From Qipengyuania intermedia (GTDB lineage: Bacteria; Pseudomonadota; Alphaproteobacteria; Sphingomonadales; Sphingomonadaceae): a stretch of 64,000 nt of DNA. Below, piece after piece: positions 17,493-26,075 of the stretch (positions are counted from its first letter, which is position 1; the number at the start of each line of letters is the position of its first letter). The position numbers and the translations under genes are program-made. Location: positions 868,001 to 932,000 of the forward strand of contig NZ_JAIGNS010000001.1 of the NCBI RefSeq assembly GCF_019711615.1. The letters run 5' to 3'. Below the pieces are notes generated by a model, which worked only from the letters and a program-made list of their open reading frames with translations, was not told the DNA's origin and ran no database searches.

Positions 17493-18731
17493 TCAGGTAA
17501 CCGCTGAGCGTTCCTGGAATTCGGCGCGTTGCCATTCGCCGCTTTCCAGCACTTCGGCCAAGTGGCGCGCTGCCTCCGCAATGTCCTCGAACCGCAGGTA
17601 AGCCGGCGCGAAGCCGAAGCGCAGGATGTCGGGATCGCGAAAGTCGCCGATCACGCCGCGCGCGATCAGGGCCTGGCAGATAGCATAGGCTTCTTCATGC
17701 CGGAACGAGAGCTGGCTGCCGCGCTGCGCCGGGTCGGGCGGACTGACGAGTTCCAGATCAACGCCGTTTTCCGCGAGGCATTGGCGGAAAAATTCCGACA
17801 GCTTTTGCGATTTGGCATAGAGCCGCTCGATCCCGATTTCGGCGATAATATCGACGCCGACTTCCAGCGCCGCGAGGCCGAGAATTCCGGGAGTGCCGCA
17901 CAGCAGGCTGTCGACCCCGGCGGCTGGCGTGTAGTCGTCGCTGAAGGCAAAGGGCCTTGCATGCCCCATCCAGCCCGACAGTGGCTGGCGAAGTGCAGAG
18001 TCCTCTACATTATCGGCTACATGGTGTTTAGCAGCGACGAAGGCATATGCAGGCGCTCCGGGGCCACCGTTCAGATATTTATATCCGCAGCCGACGGCAA
18101 AATCCGCTTTGCAATCAGCAAGATGCACCGGAAGAGCCCCGCCCGAATGCGACAGGTCCCACAGCACCAGCGCACCTTTGTCGTGTGCAGCGCGGGTCAG
18201 CGCTTCCATATCGAATAGCTCGCCGGTCTTGTAATGCGCATGGGTGAGGAGAAGCAGGGCTACATCCTCGTCGAGCGCATCGAGCAACTGGTCGCGCTCG
18301 ACCAGCCGCCGCTCCGCAAGCCCCTGTTTTTCCAAGCCTTCGATCATGTAGACGTCGGTCGGGAAATTGCCCGGCTCGCTCAATACGACCTTGCGCCCGG
18401 GCCGCATCGCGAGGGCTGCAGAAATCAGCTTGTAGAGGTTCACCGAAACGCTGTCGCACGCGATGACCTCGTGCGGCTGCGCGCCGATCAGCGGTGCGAT
18501 CTTGCCGCCGACGCGCTGGGGGAGATGGATCCAGTCAGCGCTGTTCCAACTGCGGATGAGGTCGCGGCCCCATTCCTCGCGCACCACCTGCTCCAGCCGC
18601 GCCGGCGTGGCGCGCGGAAGGCAGCCGAGGGAATTGCCGTCGAGATAGACGACACCTTGGGGCACGTCGAACCGCTCGCAAAATTGCGCCAGCGGATCGG
18701 CCGCATCGAGACTGCGCGCGCGCTCAAGCAT
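17493..18731 (-). CDS. kynU: Kynureninase
   Basis: A 412-residue PLP enzyme that hydrolyses kynurenine to anthranilate and alanine, the last step encoded in this operon. Diagnostic segments are VVYLDGNSLGCLPR near residue 28, WDLSHSGGALPV near 191 and the PLP lysine K218 in GCGYKYLNGGPGAPA. Length is normal for KynU. Its start overlaps the end of kynB by 8 bases, so translation is probably coupled. The final gene of the kynA-kynB-kynU operon. Confidence 0.97.
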   Translation of the reverse strand: MLERARSLDAADPLAQFCERFDVPQGVVYLDGNSLGCLPRATPARLEQVVREEWGRDLIRSWNSADWIHLPQRVGGKIAPLIGAQPHEVIACDSVSVNLYKLISAALAMRPGRKVVLSEPGNFPTDVYMIEGLEKQGLAERRLVERDQLLDALDEDVALLLLTHAHYKTGELFDMEALTRAAHDKGALVLWDLSHSGGALPVHLADCKADFAVGCGYKYLNGGPGAPAYAFVAAKHHVADNVEDSALRQPLSGWMGHARPFAFSDDYTPAAGVDSLLCGTPGILGLAALEVGVDIIAEIGIERLYAKSQKLSEFFRQCLAENGVDLELVSPPDPAQRGSQLSFRHEEAYAICQALIARGVIGDFRDPDILRFGFAPAYLRFEDIAEAARHLAEVLESGEWQRAEFQERSAVT

Positions 18732-19371
18732 CGGGAATCTCTCGCAAAATAGCGCGGGTCAGGCCCGCATCGCCGCCTCCGACCTTGAGCGGCAGGGCAA
18801 TCAGTTCGTACCGCCCTTCCTCCACCCCGTCGAGCACGAGCCCTTCGAGAATACGCATGGCATTTTTCGCCACCGTCTTGTGGGCATCCATCGTCTTGGA
18901 ATCCTGCGGATCGACGCTCGGCGCGTCCGTGCCGATCAGCTTGACGCCCTGCAGCGCCAGCCATTCGACCGCCTCTGCCGAAATCGGCGTCCAGTCGCTG
19001 CGCCATTCGTCATGCGGAAAGCTGTCCCAGGTACGGAAAAGCACGCGGTCCACGCTGTCGAGATGCGGAAGGTCGGCGACGTCGATTTCGCCGGAAACGC
19101 CGCGGGCATCCACAACAAGGCAGTGCCCGATGAAAGGGTCGAGCTCCATGCTCGCGGCATCCATTCCGTCGGCGGCATAGTGCAGCGGCGCATCGGCGTG
19201 GGTGCCGGAATGCGTGGTCATCGTCATCTTGCCGACATTGACCGGCGAGCCGTCCTCCATCCGCCACGTCAGCTCGAAACCGAACTCGGTATCGCCCGGC
19301 CAGACCGGCAATCCGGGGCGCAGGACCTGGCTGATATCCCAGATCCGGAGCGGGCTGCGCCACGAACTCAT
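18724..19371 (-). CDS. kynB: Kynurenine formamidase (arylformamidase)
   Basis: A 215-residue cyclase-fold metal hydrolase that converts N-formylkynurenine to kynurenine and formate. The zinc motif HSGTHADAPLHY is near residue 53, and WDISQVLRPGLPVWPGDTEF at the start is typical of bacterial KynB. It overlaps kynA by ATGA upstream and kynU downstream. Its position between the dioxygenase and kynureninase makes the assignment firm over other cyclase-family members. Confidence 0.97.
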   Translation of the reverse strand: MSSWRSPLRIWDISQVLRPGLPVWPGDTEFGFELTWRMEDGSPVNVGKMTMTTHSGTHADAPLHYAADGMDAASMELDPFIGHCLVVDARGVSGEIDVADLPHLDSVDRVLFRTWDSFPHDEWRSDWTPISAEAVEWLALQGVKLIGTDAPSVDPQDSKTMDAHKTVAKNAMRILEGLVLDGVEEGRYELIALPLKVGGGDAGLTRAILREIPDA

Positions 19372-20159
19372 ATCGCGGTCCTAACGCTCAGCAATTCGGG
19401 GAAGAAAGCCGCTTTCAGCACGCCGGCGAGGTAGGGCACGCCCGGCGTGCCGCCGGTGCCGCGCTTGAAGCCGATGATCCGCTCCACGGTCTTGAGATGG
19501 CCGAAGCGCCAGCGCTGGAAATGGTACTCCAGGTCGACCAGTTTTTCGGCCAGTTCGTAGAGGTCCCAGTGCTCCTTGGGCGAACGATAGATTTCGGCCC
19601 ATGCCGCCTCGACTTCGGAGGAATGCTCCCATACGGCTCCGACATCGCGCTCGAGGACCGCATCCGGAATAGAAAAGCCGCGCCGGGCAAGTAGCGCAAC
19701 GACCTCGGCATAGATGCTCTTGCGCTCCATTTCCGCGCGCAAATCCGCCGCCACTTCGGGCGTCGCTTCGTGCATGGTGATCATGTCCGGATTGCGCCCG
19801 CCGAGAAGGAATTCCATCATGCGGTATTGCGCACTCTGGAACCCGCTCGACCCGCCGAGATGGGGGCGGATGGTCGAATAATCGTGCGGCGTCATGGTGC
19901 TGAGCACGTCCCAGCTCTGGATCAGCTGACCTTGCGCCCGCGCCACCCGCGCCAGCATCTTGAACGAGGGGCGCAGGCGGTCTTCGACAATGCAATCGCG
20001 CGCCGCGAAAAGCTCGTGCAGGCACAGCTTGAGCCACAGTTCGCTGGCCTGGTGGACGATGATGAACAGCATCTCGTCATGCGCATCCGAGGAAGGATGC
20101 TGGGCGGAGAGGATCCGATCTAGGTCGAGATAGCTGGAATACGTTACGTCCTGCGTCAT
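19368..20159 (-). CDS. kynA: Tryptophan 2,3-dioxygenase
   Basis: A 263-residue haem dioxygenase that opens the indole ring of tryptophan to give N-formylkynurenine. Signature segments are VTYSSYLDLDRIL at the N-terminus, HDEMLFIIVHQASELWLKL with the substrate-side histidine, SGFQSAQYRMMEFLLG, and the C-terminal HFQRWRFGHLKTVERIIGFKRGTGGTPG containing the proximal haem histidine. The start chosen is ATG 20159 (MTQDVTY); the upstream extension to 20195 is not conserved-looking. It is the first gene of the kyn operon. Confidence 0.97.
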   Translation of the reverse strand: MTQDVTYSSYLDLDRILSAQHPSSDAHDEMLFIIVHQASELWLKLCLHELFAARDCIVEDRLRPSFKMLARVARAQGQLIQSWDVLSTMTPHDYSTIRPHLGGSSGFQSAQYRMMEFLLGGRNPDMITMHEATPEVAADLRAEMERKSIYAEVVALLARRGFSIPDAVLERDVGAVWEHSSEVEAAWAEIYRSPKEHWDLYELAEKLVDLEYHFQRWRFGHLKTVERIIGFKRGTGGTPGVPYLAGVLKAAFFPELLSVRTAI

Positions 20160-20210
20160 GCGCCCTGCCTTATGGCTGGGACGCACAAGGCGCAATGGTC
20201 GCGGCCGAAA

Positions 20211-20681
20211 CTACTGGTCGATGACCCGCGTTTCAGGATGGTGCTTGTCGAGATGCTTGCGGATGGTGCGCAGGTTCTTGGTGTTGGACCTGTAAAGCAC
20301 GTCGAACGCATCGCCGATCAGCGGCACCGCACCGACCGCCGTGTCGAACCCTACCCGGCCGAGCATGTGCCAGAGCTTCCATTTCGGCAGGCCGAGGTTG
20401 CGGGCTTCCCACACGATATAGCTGCCCATGGCGGCGGTAATGATGTCGCCCACCACCGGTACAAGGCCCACGATCGTGTCGAGACCGATGCGGTAGTTCG
20501 TGCCCGGCAGGACCATGCTGCGTTCGAGGATCATCTCGAGCGCTTCGACCCGGCGACGGATCGATTGCGGATCGCTGCCGGTGGGCAGATCGAAGGCGAA
20601 ACCCTGCGCATAGGCGCGATTTTCGGTGCGATCCTGGCCGCCCTGATAGGGCTCTATCGGAGTGAGGCGATTGTCTTCCAT
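20211..20681 (-). CDS. DUF4112 membrane-associated protein
   Basis: A 156-residue protein matching the DUF4112 pattern: RRVEALEMILERSMVLPGTNYRIGLDTIVGLVPVVGDIITAAMGSYIVWEARNLGLPKWKLWHMLGRVGFDTAVGAVPLIGDAFDVLYRSNTKN in outline, with two glycine-rich, moderately hydrophobic VGxxPxxGD repeats (about residues 75-85 and 118-128). Function of the family is unknown. The start ATG 20681 is 5 bases after the stop of the substrate-binding lipoprotein gene, suggesting an operon. Confidence 0.85.
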   Translation of the reverse strand: MEDNRLTPIEPYQGGQDRTENRAYAQGFAFDLPTGSDPQSIRRRVEALEMILERSMVLPGTNYRIGLDTIVGLVPVVGDIITAAMGSYIVWEARNLGLPKWKLWHMLGRVGFDTAVGAVPLIGDAFDVLYRSNTKNLRTIRKHLDKHHPETRVIDQ

Positions 20682-20686
20682 TGCCC

Positions 20687-22147
20687 TTAGATGGGCGCGC
20701 GGGTGAGCGGGAACAAGGGATGGAAGGCCCACGGGTTCTCGGAAAAGCCTTCCACGTCGGAGCGCACCTGCGCCCAACGGATCGGCGCACCGAGCGGAAT
20801 ATAGTAGTTCAGGGAAGTCAGGCTTTGCTCGGCCTCCGCCAGATAGGACGCTTCCTCGTTCGGGTTCTGGGCATCGACGGAAAGCGATACGAGGAAGTCG
20901 ACGTCTTCCGAGCAAACCTGCGGCGAAACCTTGCAATTGAACTGGTTTAGAAACCAGCGGGCACCGGCAAACCGCGCCACCCGGTCTCGCAGGACGAGGT
21001 CTGCCGAACGCCTGTTTTCCGCGCGCTGCGCAGCGATCCCGACCTGGCCGAGGTCGGCTTTGAGACGTTCGAACAGAATATCCGAACCGGGCCCGTCGGG
21101 CAGGGCGATCGAGATGCCCGGCGCACGCCCATTGGCGCTGGTCCATGCCGCAGCCCTTTGCGCCGCCCTGTTGCGCCGCTGGTCGAGCGATAATCCTTCC
21201 CACCGGGCCGGAGCCTGGGCAACGGCAGTTGGAAGATCGTCCGGCACGATGCGGTACGATGCATTCCAGCCCTCGATACTCAGCGCACTGGCAATCGCGC
21301 CCCGGTCGATGGCCAGGGCGATTGCCTCGCGGTTTTCGCTCGAGGCGAGGAATCCTTCGCGGCGGACCACGTCGAAGCCCAGTAATCCGATCGCGGAGTC
21401 CAGCCGCACGCTGGCGCGGGCGAAAGTGCTGGTGGATGCCAGCGGCAAGTCCTGCATCCTGCCTCCCAGCATGAGGTCGTACTGGTTCTGCGCAAAACCC
21501 TGAGCCGCGGCTTGGGCGCCAACGGATTGGAAACGGATCGAGCGCAGCCTCTCTTCCCAGTCCTGCTGCGGCGGAAGGCCGCGCTGCTCGGGCGGCATCA
21601 CCTCCAGCGTGACCGCATCCTCGGATCTTGCCGCCACCATCGGTCCCGTGCGCGCAAATTCTCCGCCAATTCCGAGTTCCGGCTGGGCGAGCAGCTGCAG
21701 GAGGCCGGGCATTGGGCTCTTCAGGCGGATTTCGACCACCCTTCCCGTCATCGCCCGCACGTCCGCGACCTTGGCAAGGTCCAGCCCGAGACTGGTTCCC
21801 TCGAGCCGGGATAACGTGCGCACCAGCGAATCCCTGACGCTATTGGCAGTCAGGCGCGATCCATCCGGCAGATCGAATTCGGTGATCCTGAAAATATAGC
21901 TCTTGCCATCGTCCGTGACGATCCACCGTTCGGCGATGGCAGGGACGACCTGTCCGTCCGAATTCATCCGCACCAGGCCCTGATGGGTTGCGCCGCGGAT
22001 ATGCTGAGCGGCCGGACCGATCCTCAGCCCCTGTTCGAAAGCGTCTTCGGGCGAGCCGATGAAAGCGACATCGACAACCCCGTCGTCCTCGCGATTGTCG
22101 CAGGCGGCCAGGGCCAGGATTGCGATAAGGGCTGCTGGAAAACGCAT
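20687..22147 (-). CDS. Orphan extracellular solute-binding lipoprotein, family 5
   Basis: A 486-residue protein with a lipoprotein signal (MRFPAALIAILALAACDN, cysteine 16) and a family-5 (oligopeptide/nickel) binding-protein layout: GLVRMNSDGQVVPAIAERWIVTDDGKSYIFRI near residue 57 and the ENREAIALAIDRGAIA segment near 290. No ABC permease or ATPase gene is adjacent, only DUF4112 downstream. It may deliver ligand to a distant transporter or act on its own in the periplasm. Ligand not predictable. Confidence 0.85.
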   Translation of the reverse strand: MRFPAALIAILALAACDNREDDGVVDVAFIGSPEDAFEQGLRIGPAAQHIRGATHQGLVRMNSDGQVVPAIAERWIVTDDGKSYIFRITEFDLPDGSRLTANSVRDSLVRTLSRLEGTSLGLDLAKVADVRAMTGRVVEIRLKSPMPGLLQLLAQPELGIGGEFARTGPMVAARSEDAVTLEVMPPEQRGLPPQQDWEERLRSIRFQSVGAQAAAQGFAQNQYDLMLGGRMQDLPLASTSTFARASVRLDSAIGLLGFDVVRREGFLASSENREAIALAIDRGAIASALSIEGWNASYRIVPDDLPTAVAQAPARWEGLSLDQRRNRAAQRAAAWTSANGRAPGISIALPDGPGSDILFERLKADLGQVGIAAQRAENRRSADLVLRDRVARFAGARWFLNQFNCKVSPQVCSEDVDFLVSLSVDAQNPNEEASYLAEAEQSLTSLNYYIPLGAPIRWAQVRSDVEGFSENPWAFHPLFPLTRAPI

Positions 22148-22186
22148 GACGCTGGGTTAGCAGCGACACCGTTTCGCGCAAGCGGG

Positions 22187-22591
22187 TCAGATCTTGCGAA
22201 GTCCGGCGTTGTATTGCGCGTAACTGCCGGCGGGGCGGGCGTAACGCGGCGCTTCCGACTGCGACTGGCCAGGTGTCGAACGAGCCGCCTTCGCATCGAT
22301 GTCCTGTTCGAACGCGATGCCCATGCGGTTGCCCTGCACCCACGCGACCGTGCCGCGCACAGGGTGGATGTTCCGCAGTTCGACGACCACGCGATCTCCG
22401 CGCGACAGCATCAGGTGACCTTCCGCCATCATTCCGCCGTCCGAGAGATTGCGCACCTTGACGCGCGAGAGTTCGTTCGCGCTGTCCAGGCGGATTTCCG
22501 CAGTCAGGAAAAGGCTATCCCGATTGAGGTGTCGCGTGTCGATCGAAGGCAAGGCCAATCGCTCCAAGGCTGCTCGTTCCGGGCATGGCAT
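22187..22591 (-). CDS. PilZ domain protein
   Basis: A 134-residue single-domain PilZ protein. Both cyclic-di-GMP contact motifs are present: RHLNR (RxxxR, residues 20-24) and NLSDGG (N/DxSxxG, residues 47-52). A C-terminal polar tail (residues ~100-134) has a QSEAPRYARPAGSYAQYN stretch. Likely a c-di-GMP-responsive adaptor; the target is unknown. It lies between the orphan binding protein and dksA, all on the minus strand but with separate intergenic gaps. Confidence 0.88.
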   Translation of the reverse strand: MPCPERAALERLALPSIDTRHLNRDSLFLTAEIRLDSANELSRVKVRNLSDGGMMAEGHLMLSRGDRVVVELRNIHPVRGTVAWVQGNRMGIAFEQDIDAKAARSTPGQSQSEAPRYARPAGSYAQYNAGLRKI

Positions 22592-22671
22592 CGAGCCATG
22601 CGTCCTAACGCGGCAAGCTACTGTTCGGCCGTGAAGAAATGGTTACCTCTCCCGCAAGATTTACGTTGCGA

Positions 22672-23130
22672 TCAGGTGTCGCGCGAAATCTTTTCTCGGC
22701 GCTCGTGAGCCGTTTGAGCTTCCACGGTCATCGTTGCCACCGGACGGGCGATGAGGCGACGCAAACCGATGGGATCGCCCGTCTTTTCGCAATAGCCATA
22801 TTCGCCTTCATCGATCCTGCGCAGCGCCGCATCGATCTTGGCGATCAGCTTGCGCTGGCGGTCACGTGTACGAAGCTCGATGCCCCAGTCGGTTTCGGAC
22901 GAGGCACGGTCGTTGAGATCGGGTTCGCGGATCGGCCCGTCCTGAAGAGATTGCAGCGTCTGGCCGGCCGCATCGTGAATGGATTTCTTCCAGTCGAGCA
23001 ACAGCACGCGAAAGAAATCCAGCTGCCGTTCGCTCATGTACTCTTCGTCATCGGACGGGACATAATTGTCGTCGACGGCGGCTTTCGCCTTTGCAAGCTT
23101 TTCGGAGACACTCGAAGCCGAAGTGGCCAT
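22672..23130 (-). CDS. dksA: DksA/TraR-type RNA polymerase-binding transcription factor
   Basis: A 152-residue DksA homologue, which binds in the RNA polymerase secondary channel and works with ppGpp. The coiled-coil part (MSERQLDFFRVLLLDWKKSI, residues ~40-60) and the C-terminal globular region GEYGYCEKTGDPIGLRRLIARPVATMTVEAQ are clear. Only the first of the four zinc cysteines remains, which is the usual alphaproteobacterial form and not damage. The start chosen is ATG 23130 (MATSASSV); 8 more residues are possible from 23154. Confidence 0.93.
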   Translation of the reverse strand: MATSASSVSEKLAKAKAAVDDNYVPSDDEEYMSERQLDFFRVLLLDWKKSIHDAAGQTLQSLQDGPIREPDLNDRASSETDWGIELRTRDRQRKLIAKIDAALRRIDEGEYGYCEKTGDPIGLRRLIARPVATMTVEAQTAHERREKISRDT

Positions 23131-23325
23131 TGATCCCGTATTCCTTCTACCCAAGGTACTCGAAGCTGCTCCTACCCGCCGGGCCGAATTTTTCCGGTCC
23201 CGTGCTGCTTCCTAGATGGCGCGGCCTATAGGTCGCAGCTTGGCGCCGCACAAGGAGCAATCCGGAGACTTCCAGAGCCCTGTGGCAAATTCGACGCATC
23301 GAAAGCGCCGATGCGGGAATCCGCG

Positions 23326-23340
23326 TTAACCTTTTATTGA
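23326..23340 (+). promoter_or_regulatory. CtrA-box-like sequence
   Basis: TTAA-N7-TTGA at 23326-23340, one base off the alphaproteobacterial CtrA box TTAA-N7-TTAA, in the 270-base gap between dksA and the Sel1-like gene and about 60 bases before the latter's start. A single short match; the rest of this gap shows nothing else I can name. Confidence 0.25.
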
Positions 23341-23401
23341 CCATAAGAGGCGAGGACTGTCCTCACCCGGCGGGGGGCCGGGGCAATGGGGGAAGTTCGA
23401 A

Positions 23402-23734
23402 ATGACCGTACTCACGAGCATCGAAGGCGGCGCAGGCCGTATCGACCAGAGCGATGAAGGCGCAGCAACGATCGCCGAATGCCTTGCGCAGTTTGCCCAA
23501 GGCAGCATCGACGCGCTTTACGATTTGGGAGTCGCTTTCTCGACCGGAAGCCACGGTGTCGTTTGCGACATGATCGAAGCGCACAAGTGGTTCAACATCG
23601 CTGCATCCAAGGGCCATGAAGAGGCAGCATGGTGCCGCGCCGACGTGTCCGATGAGATGACCGCACGCGAAATTTCCGAGGCCCAGCGCCGCGCCCGCCA
23701 GTGGCTCAGCGAAGGACAGCGCAAAGTCGCCTGA
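23402..23734 (+). CDS. Sel1-like repeat protein
   Basis: A 110-residue, mostly helical protein. Residues ~32-70 (AQGSIDALYDLGVAFSTGSHGVVCDMIEAHKWFNIAASKGHEEAAW) form one and a half Sel1/TPR-like repeats with the usual A..LG..Y/F and A..W...AA..G..A spacing. Such proteins mediate protein-protein contacts and are common, small and uncharacterised in sphingomonads. The start ATG 23402 follows GGGGGAAG. Convergent with the FemAB-like gene, 7 bases apart. Confidence 0.8.
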   Translation: MTVLTSIEGGAGRIDQSDEGAATIAECLAQFAQGSIDALYDLGVAFSTGSHGVVCDMIEAHKWFNIAASKGHEEAAWCRADVSDEMTAREISEAQRRARQWLSEGQRKVA

Positions 23735-23741
23735 ACGCCGG

Positions 23742-24875
23742 TCAGCCGCGCTTGAACGGAGTGCGGCGATCGAGGTAATTGCGATCCGCGGCAACGCCCT
23801 TGCGCTCGCGCTCGAGGAAATCCGCGATGGCTTCGCGAAAGCCGGGGTCGGCGATCCAGTGAGCGGAAGTGGTTTCCACCGGCTCATAACCGCGGGCCAG
23901 CTTGTGACCGCCCTGCGCCCCTGCCTCGACGCGTGACAGGCCGAGTTCGATCGCCGCATCGATCGCCTGGTAATAACACAGCTCGAAATGCAGGAAGCGC
24001 ACGTCCTTCGTGCATCCCCAATAGCGCCCGTATAGTGCTTCGCCGCCGATGAAATTGAGCGCGCCGGCAATCGGCTTGCCGTCTTCGAGCGCCAGAACCA
24101 GCATCAATTTCTCGCCCATTCGTTCTCCGAACAGGTCGAAGGCATCGCGGGTGAGATAGGGACGTCCCCATTTCCGCGCGCCGGTATCCTGGTAAAATAC
24201 CCAGAACGCATCCCAATGCTCGGGCCGGATATCGTCCCCCGTCAGCCGGACGATTTCGAGACCGGCTTGCGCGGCTGCCCGCTCCTTGCGCAAATCCTTG
24301 CGCTTGCGGGAGGTGAGCGAGGCGAGAAAATCGTCGAAACTTGCATAGTTGCGGTTCATCCAGTGGAACTGGATGTCGTTGCGCAGCAGCCAGCCGGCAG
24401 CTTCGAAAAACCGGATCTGGCCCGGCTCGATAAAGGTCGCATGAGCCCCCGAAAAACCGTTCTGGAGGCACAATTGCTCGGCAGCTTTCAGGAGCGGAGC
24501 TGCAAGGCTGTCGTCCGACAGCAACAGCCGCGGACCTGTGGCGGGTGTGAAAGGCGCAGTGATCTGGAGCTTGGGATAATATTCGCCCCCTGCCCGCTCG
24601 TATGCATCGGCCCAGGCGTGATCGAAAACGAACTCGCCCTGGCTGTGACCCTTGAGATAGGCGGGCAAGGCAGCGAGCGGCGGGCCATTTTCGGACGCAA
24701 TGATGACCGGTGCGCTCTGCCAGCCGCTGCCCGCACCGACGCTGCCTGAATCTTCCAGTGCCGTCAGGAATTCATGACGCATGAAGGGATTGTCGCCCGC
24801 CAGCGCATTCCAGGCATCTTTCTCGATCGCACCGACCGATCCTGCAACCCTTGCGGCAAGTTCGCCTTCGCTCAC
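23742..24875 (-). CDS. FemAB-like GNAT-fold acyltransferase (DUF482/peptidogalycan family)
   Basis: A 377-residue protein of the DUF482 family (double GNAT fold, related to FemAB peptidyl transferases). Recognisable segments are NPFMRHEFLTALEDSGSVG near residue 29, SRKRKDLRKERAAA near 189, and GALYGRYWGC...FLHFELCYYQAIDAAIELGLSRVEAGAQGGHKLARGYEP in the C-terminal half. It probably transfers an amino-acyl or acyl group; substrate unknown. It is the last gene of the five-gene overlapping operon and overlaps the GDPD gene by ATGA. Confidence 0.85.
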   Translation of the reverse strand: MSEGELAARVAGSVGAIEKDAWNALAGDNPFMRHEFLTALEDSGSVGAGSGWQSAPVIIASENGPPLAALPAYLKGHSQGEFVFDHAWADAYERAGGEYYPKLQITAPFTPATGPRLLLSDDSLAAPLLKAAEQLCLQNGFSGAHATFIEPGQIRFFEAAGWLLRNDIQFHWMNRNYASFDDFLASLTSRKRKDLRKERAAAQAGLEIVRLTGDDIRPEHWDAFWVFYQDTGARKWGRPYLTRDAFDLFGERMGEKLMLVLALEDGKPIAGALNFIGGEALYGRYWGCTKDVRFLHFELCYYQAIDAAIELGLSRVEAGAQGGHKLARGYEPVETTSAHWIADPGFREAIADFLERERKGVAADRNYLDRRTPFKRG

Positions 24876-25639
24876 GCCAGGCCATCCCCTTCCGCGATGA
24901 GTGCGTCGGCGTACCTCTGACCGGTGTCATGGGTCGCGGCGGAATTGACCGTCCAGGTCAGGACCGGAAAACCGCGCTCCTTCAGGGCAGCGACCATGGG
25001 ATTGGGAAGCGCAGCGACGTGATAGGCGATGAAGTCCGGCTTCGCGATCCACAGGGCAAGATGCCGCTGCCAGGCCTGCTGCGTCATCCCGTGCTCGTCC
25101 TCGCGCACGACGAGGCCGCGCACCGTTTTCGGCGAGTGTTCGGCAAACCAGCGGCTGACACGGGGATCGAAACTCATCACGGCGTGACGCCCGGCGTAGC
25201 CTGCCAGTGCATCGCGCACCGCGCGGCAGCTTTCCTCGATATCGTAGCGGCGACGGGACTTGATCTCGACCAAGATCGGGACACGTGTGTCGACCAGATC
25301 GAGCAGGTCGCCCAACCGCGCGAGCTTATGCTCGCTATCGAGGAAAGCGATCTGCGCCAGCTCGTCGGCACTGTAGTCGGATAGTGGGCCGGAAATGCCG
25401 GTTAGCCTGTCCAGCTCCCAATCGTGGACCAGCATGGGTGCATGGTCGCGGCTGCGCTGGATGTCGCATTCGATGCCCAGCCCCGCTTCGACTGCAAGCT
25501 CGAATGCGGCGAGGGAATTTTCCGGCACGCCGTCCCGGTGCATCCCCCTGTGCGCATAAGTCCAGTCGCGCAGCCAGCCGATCCGCGCCGGGTCCGGCGC
25601 CGGAACGATCAGGCGATCAAGCGGGGCGAAGAGCGACAA
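24872..25639 (-). CDS. Glycerophosphodiester phosphodiesterase
   Basis: A 255-residue GDPD TIM-barrel enzyme hydrolysing glycerophosphodiesters to glycerol-3-phosphate and an alcohol. The catalytic set is visible: AHRGMHRDGVPENSLAAF (H29, E37 region), GIECDIQRSRD (E/D metal ligands) and MLVHDWELDRLTG. No signal peptide, so cytoplasmic (UgpQ-like). It overlaps the RidA gene end by 23 bases and the FemAB-like gene by ATGA. Substrates may come from phospholipid turnover. Confidence 0.93.
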   Translation of the reverse strand: MSLFAPLDRLIVPAPDPARIGWLRDWTYAHRGMHRDGVPENSLAAFELAVEAGLGIECDIQRSRDHAPMLVHDWELDRLTGISGPLSDYSADELAQIAFLDSEHKLARLGDLLDLVDTRVPILVEIKSRRRYDIEESCRAVRDALAGYAGRHAVMSFDPRVSRWFAEHSPKTVRGLVVREDEHGMTQQAWQRHLALWIAKPDFIAYHVAALPNPMVAALKERGFPVLTWTVNSAATHDTGQRYADALIAEGDGLA

Positions 25640-26075
25640 TCGCGTCGACCTCTACTGCTGCATCGAGAGGGAGGACCGGGACGCCGACAGCGCTGCGCGC
25701 ATGGCGCCCCGCCTCACCGAAGACTTCGAACATGAGGTCGCTCGTTCCGTTCACCACCTTGGGCTGGTCGGTGAAGTCCGGCGTACTCGCGACGAAGCCA
25801 CCAAGCTTGACGATCTGTTCGACCCGCTCGAGCAAGCCGGCGGCCTTGAGCTGCGCCATGATCATCAGGCCGCAGGCGCGCGCCGCCGCCTGCCCCTGTT
25901 CGAGCGACACATCCGCGCCTAGCTTGCCGGTCACAAGCTTGCCATCGACGAAGGGAAGCTGGCCGGAAATATACGCGGTCTGGCCGGACACTACGAGCGG
26001 CTGGTAGCTGGCTACCGGTGCGGCCGCTTCGGGCAAGGTAATGCCCAGTTCTTCCAGCCTTGCTTCGATGGTCAT
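25617..26075 (-). CDS. RidA/YjgF/YER057c family protein
   Basis: A 152-residue member of the RidA superfamily, of the longer RidA_YjgF-like subgroup (MTIEARLEELGITLPEAAAPVASYQPLVVSGQTAYISGQLP). The arginine of HARSAVGVPVLPLDAAVEVDAIV and the following glutamate are the residues used for imine/enamine hydrolysis in RidA, so 2-aminoacrylate-type deamination is possible, though several subfamilies differ. The start ATG 26075 overlaps the HAD gene stop (ATGA). Confidence 0.92.
   Translation of the reverse strand: MTIEARLEELGITLPEAAAPVASYQPLVVSGQTAYISGQLPFVDGKLVTGKLGADVSLEQGQAAARACGLMIMAQLKAAGLLERVEQIVKLGGFVASTPDFTDQPKVVNGTSDLMFEVFGEAGRHARSAVGVPVLPLDAAVEVDAIVALRPA

Noticed and set aside
22672-23130. 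DksA appearing to have lost its zinc finger
   Set aside because: The single-cysteine form (CEKTG...TMTV) is the normal alphaproteobacterial version, not a broken gene.
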